Assembly: GCA_031973215.1 (NCBI GenBank)
Contig: DALYDK010000002.1
Location: 62,001 to 126,000, forward strand
DNA length: 64,000 bases
Source of the DNA: DALYDK01 sp031973215
Lineage (GTDB): Bacteria; Patescibacteriota; Saccharimonadia; Saccharimonadales; CAIOMD01
Direction of reading: 5' to 3'
Shown here: one piece after another, positions 58,923-64,000 of the stretch
How positions within the stretch are numbered: position 1 is the first letter of the stretch
Layout of the letters: each line of letters starts with the position of its first letter
The notes under the pieces: model-generated
What the model saw: the letters and a program-made list of their open reading frames with translations, nothing else
What the model was told of the DNA's origin: nothing
Databases searched by the model: none
Translations under genes and position numbers: made by a program

Positions 58923-60104
58923 CTACTTTTTTGCGTTAATTAAATTAGCAAAAGATACAGTAATAGATGCGATTAATAGTGAACTTATTAGCGTAAGTAC
59001 CGTACTGCCAGAAACCAGATTTATTATCAGCAGAATTAAGAAGAAAATAGTTAGAATATAGCTACTTATGCTTTCGTACTCAGCAATAAACAGTATTTTA
59101 TTCTGTGTTTTTTTTAATTGATTATAAAAAATTACAGAATAATTAATTTCAAAAATACCCCTAACAACTATTCCTATAATTGTTAGAACGATAGCACCCA
59201 GTAAACTATATATGCCTATAATTCTAAGAATATATGTAAAGAGTGTGCCAATAATACTTTTTTGAAGTGCATTCTTGGCTCTATCTATGTCATCATCGTA
59301 GCGACCAATTATTAAATTGACCGTTAAGCTTAGCGCCAAACCGGCAGATATTAAAAATCCTATATTTTTGTAAGAAAAATAATTTATTACTACTAAAGTT
59401 AAGGGCCATAGCACCGCTACGGCAGTTAGGTCTATTAAGCTTGCACCGCCAGATAAATATCTTGGCCAGTTGATGGCGATAGATGTTTTTCGATATTTAA
59501 TTCGCCTATTTTTATGAGGCCAGACAATCTTCATATTAAGCATACGAATGCTCGAGATTACCAGAAAAATAGTTGCAAGAATGAAATTAACTCCCAATCC
59601 TACAGTAGATGCAAGCAATCCACCTATAAATATTGCTAATATGGCCATTGAATAGCTAAGGTCGTTTTGTAAACCAACCTGAGAACCCAAAGAGCGTCTT
59701 TTTTGGGTGGCGCTGAATATATATACAAAGCAAGAATTTACTATGGCCAACAGCGCACCCTCTATTGCCGCCAGCGCAAGAATAGCAAAATTGTTATTTA
59801 TAAATATGAAATAGCCAAAATAAACAAATCCTAAGCTTATTGTTGCGCCAGCGAAAATTATTTTTATATTTTTGATTCTAGTAATTGTAATTGCCGCTGG
59901 TAGTCTCATTATTGCATTAAATAATGACTGCACCGCTAGTATAGTTAATACAAAAGCAAGTCCTCTGTCATTAGAATAAAAGTAGATCGGTGAATAGACA
60001 ACCATAAGGCCATTAGCAAACTGCCTAAGCCCCCATGCAGAAAAAAATGAAGCCCACATATGGTCTTTGAAAATTGATTTATATTCGGATAAATATTTAG
60101 TCAT
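58923..60104 (-). CDS. MFS-type transporter
   Basis: 393 residues with about eleven to twelve hydrophobic helices, and the MFS central loop near 195-215 rich in Lys/Arg. The first helix pair has W-A-S-F-F-S-A-W-G-L-R-Q-F-A-N-G-L near 17-33. No substrate motif is visible. It overlaps ligA by 8 nt (last gene of the lemA-htpX-membrane protein-ligA run), so it is translated with it, although a functional link is not obvious. Sugar or drug transport are equally possible. Confidence 0.8.
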   Translation of the reverse strand: MTKYLSEYKSIFKDHMWASFFSAWGLRQFANGLMVVYSPIYFYSNDRGLAFVLTILAVQSLFNAIMRLPAAITITRIKNIKIIFAGATISLGFVYFGYFIFINNNFAILALAAIEGALLAIVNSCFVYIFSATQKRRSLGSQVGLQNDLSYSMAILAIFIGGLLASTVGLGVNFILATIFLVISSIRMLNMKIVWPHKNRRIKYRKTSIAINWPRYLSGGASLIDLTAVAVLWPLTLVVINYFSYKNIGFLISAGLALSLTVNLIIGRYDDDIDRAKNALQKSIIGTLFTYILRIIGIYSLLGAIVLTIIGIVVRGIFEINYSVIFYNQLKKTQNKILFIAEYESISSYILTIFFLILLIINLVSGSTVLTLISSLLIASITVSFANLINAKK

Positions 60105-62100
60105 TTATAAGTTCTAGGAATTTTTGTTCATCGATTATTTTTGTGCCAAATTTTTCTGCTTTGGCTATTTTACTGGCACCTATGCTTCCGCCGGCGACTA
60201 AATAGGTTGTTCCTTTGCCAACAGAAGATTGAAAAACTCCACCTTTTTCTCTTATTTTATCTGCTGCTGCCTCTCGGGACATATTAGTTAATGAACCGGT
60301 AATCGCAAAACTAATGTTTTTAAGCGGCCCATTAATATTACCGGTTACACTAGTTGGCTGAACGTTCAAAGATTTAAATTTTTCTAGTAGGGCTTTATTT
60401 TCCTCATCCGCAAACCATGCGGCAATCGACTCTGCAACCACAACTCCAACACCCTCAACATTTTCTAAATCTTCTACGCTAGCAATAGATAATGTCTCTA
60501 AGGACTTAAAATTATTTGCTAAGTCAATTGCAGTTTGCGCGCCAACATGCCTAATTCCAAGAGCAAAAATGAACTTTGATAAACTTGGGTTTTTCTTACT
60601 ATTTATAGCTTTAATAAGATTTTGGGCGCTTGTTTCAGCGAATCTTTCTAGTTTTATTAGCTGTGATTCTTTCAGTTCGTACAAATCTGCTGAATCCGAA
60701 ATTAAATTATTTTCAAGCAATGCTTGCACTACTTTCTCGCCAAGGCCGTCTATATCTAGTGCCGGCTTTGATGCAAAATGTTGGATATGCCTTAATGTTC
60801 TGGCTGGACACATTTTGTTAGGACACCTAGAGACAACTTCGTTTTCGGGTTTAATAAACAGACTACCGCACTCCGGACAACTGGTTGGCATTAGAAATTC
60901 AACTTCATTACCGGTTCTTAAAGAAACAATGGGCTCTAATACTTCAGGGATAATATCACCTGCTTTTTGGATAATTACCGTATCATTAATTTTAATTTTT
61001 TTCCTAATAATTTCATCTTCGTTATGGAGTGTCGCCATTTGAACCGTGGACCCTGCAACAACTACCGGCTCAAGAACTGCAACGGGCGTAGCCGCCCCTG
61101 TCCGGCCAATACTAATAAAGATATCCAGCAGTTTAGTAGTAGCCGTTTCAGCCGGATATTTAAAGGCAATAGCCGCCCTTGGGTTTTTTCCAACTACACC
61201 TAAATTGTCATATAAATTTCTATCGTTTATTTTAATGACAAGACCGTCAGTGTTATATGGCAGAGTGTGTCTTTTTTCTTTCCATTCTTCCGCAAAACTA
61301 ATGACCGATTCAATATCTGGCAAGAGTTGTGCTGCATCGTCGACAAGAAAGCCTAGATTTTTTAAAGATTGATAGGCAAATTGTTGAGTCGGGACCTCGT
61401 TAAGATCATCTCTAATTACATCAAAGGCCCTAAAATATAACTTCCTTTTTGCAACAACCCCAGGATCAAGTTGCCTAATTGTTCCAGCAGCTAAATTTCG
61501 TGGGTTTGCATATGTTTTTTCACCTGCATTTTGAAGTTCAGAATTAATTTTTTCAAAGTCGGTTTTATACATAACTATTTCCCCGCGAATTTCAGTTCTA
61601 CCTGCAGAAAAAATATTTATTTTGGGTAAAACCAAAGGAATGCTCCTGATAGTTTTTACATTTGCTGTTACATCTTCACCCTCAAAACCATCTCCTCTTG
61701 TAACCCCATTGGTCAGAATACCATCCTGATAAATCAGTGCACAGCTCAGACCGTCTTTTTTAATATCTCCCCAAAAATTTGCATTTTTAACAGAAGGGTC
61801 AATTTTAGAAATTCTTTCAACCCACTCATAAACTTCTTTTTCACTAAAAACATCATTTAAACTAAGCATTCGAGTTTTATGTTGATATTTACTAAAGCCA
61901 CTTAAGGGCTTTGATCCAACCCTTTGTGTTGGAGATTGAGGCAATATTTTAGTAGGATTTTGGCCTTCATAGTCTTTAACTTCTTGCATTAAAGAATCAT
62001 AAACAGAATCATCAACCGAAGGGTTGTCAAGAGCGTAATATTCATATGCATATTTATTAAGCTGCTCAATTAGTTGAGCATACCTTTGCTGGCTAATCAT
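60097..62100 (-). CDS. ligA: NAD-dependent DNA ligase
   Basis: 667 residues, normal length. Joins nicks in replication and repair. Adenylation domain with nucleophile K114 in K-x-D-G; OB domain; a C4 zinc finger with C-P-E-C and C-P-N-K-M-C near 405-430; HhH repeats (about 440-580) and a C-terminal BRCT domain (about 590-667) starting G-N-I-N-G-P-L-K-N-I-S. Overlaps the membrane-protein gene upstream and the MFS gene downstream by 8 nt each, so it is embedded in the operon. Confidence 0.96.
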   Translation of the reverse strand: MISQQRYAQLIEQLNKYAYEYYALDNPSVDDSVYDSLMQEVKDYEGQNPTKILPQSPTQRVGSKPLSGFSKYQHKTRMLSLNDVFSEKEVYEWVERISKIDPSVKNANFWGDIKKDGLSCALIYQDGILTNGVTRGDGFEGEDVTANVKTIRSIPLVLPKINIFSAGRTEIRGEIVMYKTDFEKINSELQNAGEKTYANPRNLAAGTIRQLDPGVVAKRKLYFRAFDVIRDDLNEVPTQQFAYQSLKNLGFLVDDAAQLLPDIESVISFAEEWKEKRHTLPYNTDGLVIKINDRNLYDNLGVVGKNPRAAIAFKYPAETATTKLLDIFISIGRTGAATPVAVLEPVVVAGSTVQMATLHNEDEIIRKKIKINDTVIIQKAGDIIPEVLEPIVSLRTGNEVEFLMPTSCPECGSLFIKPENEVVSRCPNKMCPARTLRHIQHFASKPALDIDGLGEKVVQALLENNLISDSADLYELKESQLIKLERFAETSAQNLIKAINSKKNPSLSKFIFALGIRHVGAQTAIDLANNFKSLETLSIASVEDLENVEGVGVVVAESIAAWFADEENKALLEKFKSLNVQPTSVTGNINGPLKNISFAITGSLTNMSREAAADKIREKGGVFQSSVGKGTTYLVAGGSIGASKIAKAEKFGTKIIDEQKFLELIND

Positions 62101-62965
62101 CTATTAGGCTCCTGTAAACAATAAAGCCATACATGGTGCTTGTTGCAAAAAGCCCAAGCATTAGAATAAAAAGCCAGTAGGGCGAAACCATTGGCAAAAA
62201 TAGCCCAACCGGAGTAAATAACAGTACAATTAATAACAACGAAAGCATAAAAAATCCAATAAACTGAAAGAAAATATTAAACCTATGGCCTTTGGTTATT
62301 TTTGATGCTTGCTTGAGAGCAAACATTGGCCTGACGGACGGTAAGGTTGCTATATAAACCGCTGGCCAATATTTCAGATATAACCATATGCTCAAAATTC
62401 CCAGTAAGCAAAAAATTATAAATATTACTGATGACTCGACAATACTAGTGGCGAAAGAAATGCCGGCCAGCAAAATAGTAGACCCTATGCTTATGGGTAT
62501 CAGAAAAATTAATAACACTATAAAAATCATAACCAAAGATACAAACTGAGATGTTCCATCAAAGTAAGCATCGCTGATTTTAGCTTGGCCTAACTTGCGA
62601 GTTTTACGTAAAATACTTACTAGTGCCAGAAAACCAACTATAAATAAAAAAAATTGAACCGCCGTACTTGCCTCATCCCCTGAAACAAATCCTACAGAAG
62701 TAGAAATATTACTTAGAAGTTTACTTACTGAATCTTGATTTTGCTCGCTCACTAAAACGCCAGTGCTAGTTGACCTAGTTAGGATTGGAAGAATGAAATT
62801 AAAACCAATAACGACAAATGCATACAGTAAGCCATAAACAACGACAACTCCGCTAATTGGCTTCCAAAAAACAATAAGATCTTCTTTTAAAAAACTAAGA
62901 TTTTTCCATAAAAATGGAATGTTTTTTTTAGCAGATTTTTGTTTTTTTGTTTTTATTTTTTTCAT
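62093..62965 (-). CDS. Six-helix membrane protein, unknown
   Basis: 290 residues. Very Lys-rich N-terminus (1-20), then about six hydrophobic helices (about 36-60, 100-118, 130-160, 162-195, 225-250, 255-285) with a long extracytoplasmic loop between the first two. The A-S-K-I-T-K-G-H-R-F near 215-224 before the last pair is typical of DUF975/GPDP-like membrane domains. No function known. Coupled to htpX upstream (4-nt overlap) and ligA downstream (8 nt). Confidence 0.7.
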   Translation of the reverse strand: MKKIKTKKQKSAKKNIPFLWKNLSFLKEDLIVFWKPISGVVVVYGLLYAFVVIGFNFILPILTRSTSTGVLVSEQNQDSVSKLLSNISTSVGFVSGDEASTAVQFFLFIVGFLALVSILRKTRKLGQAKISDAYFDGTSQFVSLVMIFIVLLIFLIPISIGSTILLAGISFATSIVESSVIFIIFCLLGILSIWLYLKYWPAVYIATLPSVRPMFALKQASKITKGHRFNIFFQFIGFFMLSLLLIVLLFTPVGLFLPMVSPYWLFILMLGLFATSTMYGFIVYRSLIDD

Positions 62966-63852
62966 ACTTTTCCGCCCATTTCTTTAAGGCGCTTAATTCT
63001 GTCTTCTATTGGAGGATGCGTGCTAAATAAGTTCATTAAAGAACTGCCCTTGAGCGGGTTGGCAAAAAATAAATGTGCCGTTGAGGCGCTCTGTTTTTGC
63101 ATGACAGATCCGTGTTCACTAATTTTTTGTAGAGCGCTAGCTAAGCCATCAGGATATCTTGTTGTTAATGCACCAGTTGCATCGGCTAAATATTCTCTTT
63201 TTCTAGAAATCGATAGCTGAATCATGGTTGCCACAATAGGAGCAATAACAAGCGCTACAATACCAATAATTAAAAATATAGGATTATTACCCGCTGGCGA
63301 ATCATCGTCATCTCCAACGCCTCCCCAGAAAAGTGATCTTAAAATAATATCGCTTATCATAGACACAGCCGCTACCAAACCAAAGGCAATCATAGAAACT
63401 CTAATATCATAGTTTTTGATATGTCCGAGTTCGTGGGCCAAAACCCCTTCTAACTCAGTGTCTGTCATAATTTCTAGTATCCCCGTAGTAACGGCAACTG
63501 CCGAATGTTTAGGGTCACGACCAGTTGCAAATGCGTTAGGAGCAGGATCGTCAATTATATATACTCTGGGCATTGGTAGGCCGTCTGTTATAGATAGGTT
63601 TTCGACAATCCTAAAAAGCCTTGGGTTGTCTTTTTTTTCTATTTGATTGGCTTTGTTAATGCTTAGAGCAAGCTTGTCAGATGCAAAATATGACCAAAGT
63701 ACATATCCGAAAGAAAACACTAAAGCAAAAATTGTTATGAACCAATCTTGGAAATAATAACCAACACCGTAAGCAATTGCGCCCACCAGCACAAAAAATC
63801 CAAACATAAGTAACACAGTTTTTCGCTTATTAGCATCTATTTCTGAATACAT
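62962..63852 (-). CDS. htpX: Membrane metalloprotease HtpX (M48)
   Basis: 296 residues. Two N-terminal helices (about 11-30 and 36-56), zinc-binding H140-E-L-G-H144 with a downstream Glu expected near 220 (K-R-E-Y-L-A-D), two more hydrophobic segments (about 153-173 and 185-205) and a final T-H-P-P-I-E-D-R-I motif near 280-288. HtpX degrades misfolded membrane proteins. Directly downstream of lemA, a pair found together in many bacteria. Confidence 0.95.
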   Translation of the reverse strand: MYSEIDANKRKTVLLMFGFFVLVGAIAYGVGYYFQDWFITIFALVFSFGYVLWSYFASDKLALSINKANQIEKKDNPRLFRIVENLSITDGLPMPRVYIIDDPAPNAFATGRDPKHSAVAVTTGILEIMTDTELEGVLAHELGHIKNYDIRVSMIAFGLVAAVSMISDIILRSLFWGGVGDDDDSPAGNNPIFLIIGIVALVIAPIVATMIQLSISRKREYLADATGALTTRYPDGLASALQKISEHGSVMQKQSASTAHLFFANPLKGSSLMNLFSTHPPIEDRIKRLKEMGGKV

Positions 63853-63860
63853 GTAGCCTA

Positions 63861-64000
63861 CTAGAATTTAACTTCAACTGGGTTTTGAACTGCCTGCTCC
63901 TCAGCATCATTTAGTTCAAAAAATTCTTTTTCTTTAAATCCAAGCATTCCTGCAAAAACATTGTTGGGAAATACTTTTATTTTTGTGTTTAATTCTCTGA
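63861..64000 (-). CDS. lemA: LemA family protein, C-terminus only (runs off window)
   Basis: Only the last 46 codons are inside the window. They read R-E-L-N-T-K-I-K-V-F-P-N-N-V-F-A-G-M-L-G-F and then K-E-K-E-F-F-E-L-N-D, matching the LemA C-terminal half (F-P-x-N-x-x-A-x-x-x-G-F). LemA is a membrane-anchored helical protein often encoded next to htpX. The 8-nt gap to htpX supports an operon. The 5' part lies beyond position 64000. Confidence 0.9.
   Translation of the reverse strand, partial: RELNTKIKVFPNNVFAGMLGFKEKEFFELNDAEEQAVQNPVEVKF

Overview
The window is AT-rich, tightly packed DNA from a bacterium using the standard genetic code (TGA is used as stop). The small gene set, overlapping start/stop junctions, many single-pass 'exported' proteins, a Gram-positive-like LPNTG wall protein, ClpC, DsbB, KhpA and the absence of visible outer-membrane genes suggest a Patescibacteria/CPR member, most likely Candidatus Saccharibacteria (TM7). 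This lineage call is an inference from gene content and protein flavour, not from a marker tree.

Layout. 1-8506: start of gap, ppa, a GDPD phosphodiesterase, a FAS1 protein, the redox pair trxB-glutaredoxin, an anchored FKBP isomerase, an RND-type transporter and an ABC exporter. 8533-9354: a GC-rich, heavily folded ~770-nt minus-strand RNA with a 12-bp closing stem, an intrinsic terminator and an embedded SD-led 42-codon zinc-ribbon ORF. This is the most unusual object in the window. 9412-11067: a membrane protein and rarA. 11113-12142: an intact tRNA-Gln(CTG) and an orphan gene lying between two halves of a second, tRNA-Gln-like sequence whose acceptor arms still match each other. 12181-24428: tandem DUF1801, LPXTG-like wall protein, sugar hydrolase, ABC-2 export operon, photolyase and a ClpC carrying an McsA-like zinc finger. 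24578-31301: Nramp-like carrier, rhodanese/glutaredoxin, a Fur-family regulator with a perfect 17-bp palindrome, NDH-2, an FAD-linked dehydrogenase and metK behind a SAM riboswitch. 31356-40600: exported and membrane proteins (DsbB, two AI-2E permeases, HdeD-like), rmuC, a second sugar hydrolase and YajQ. 40691-44205: pheST. 44265-48958: small membrane/SHOCT genes leading into a crtE-crtI-crtB carotenoid cluster. 48955-49606: nickel superoxide dismutase with its maturation protease. 49679-53160: housekeeping run rpmF-nusB-nudix-rnc-rpsP-khpA-trmD. 53293-58823: LysM protein, leuS, murF-like ligase, tRNA-Ala. 58923-64000: lemA-htpX-membrane protein-ligA-MFS operon.

Common themes are defence against oxygen and light (Ni-SOD, TrxB/Grx, carotenoids, photolyase, Fur/PerR-like control) and envelope building (MurF, LysM, LPXTG, DsbB, FKBP). 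Many monocistronic genes have a -10 box 6-9 nt before the start codon, pointing to frequent leaderless transcription. Besides AUG, TTG starts are used by gap and rpmF, and GTG starts by several other genes.
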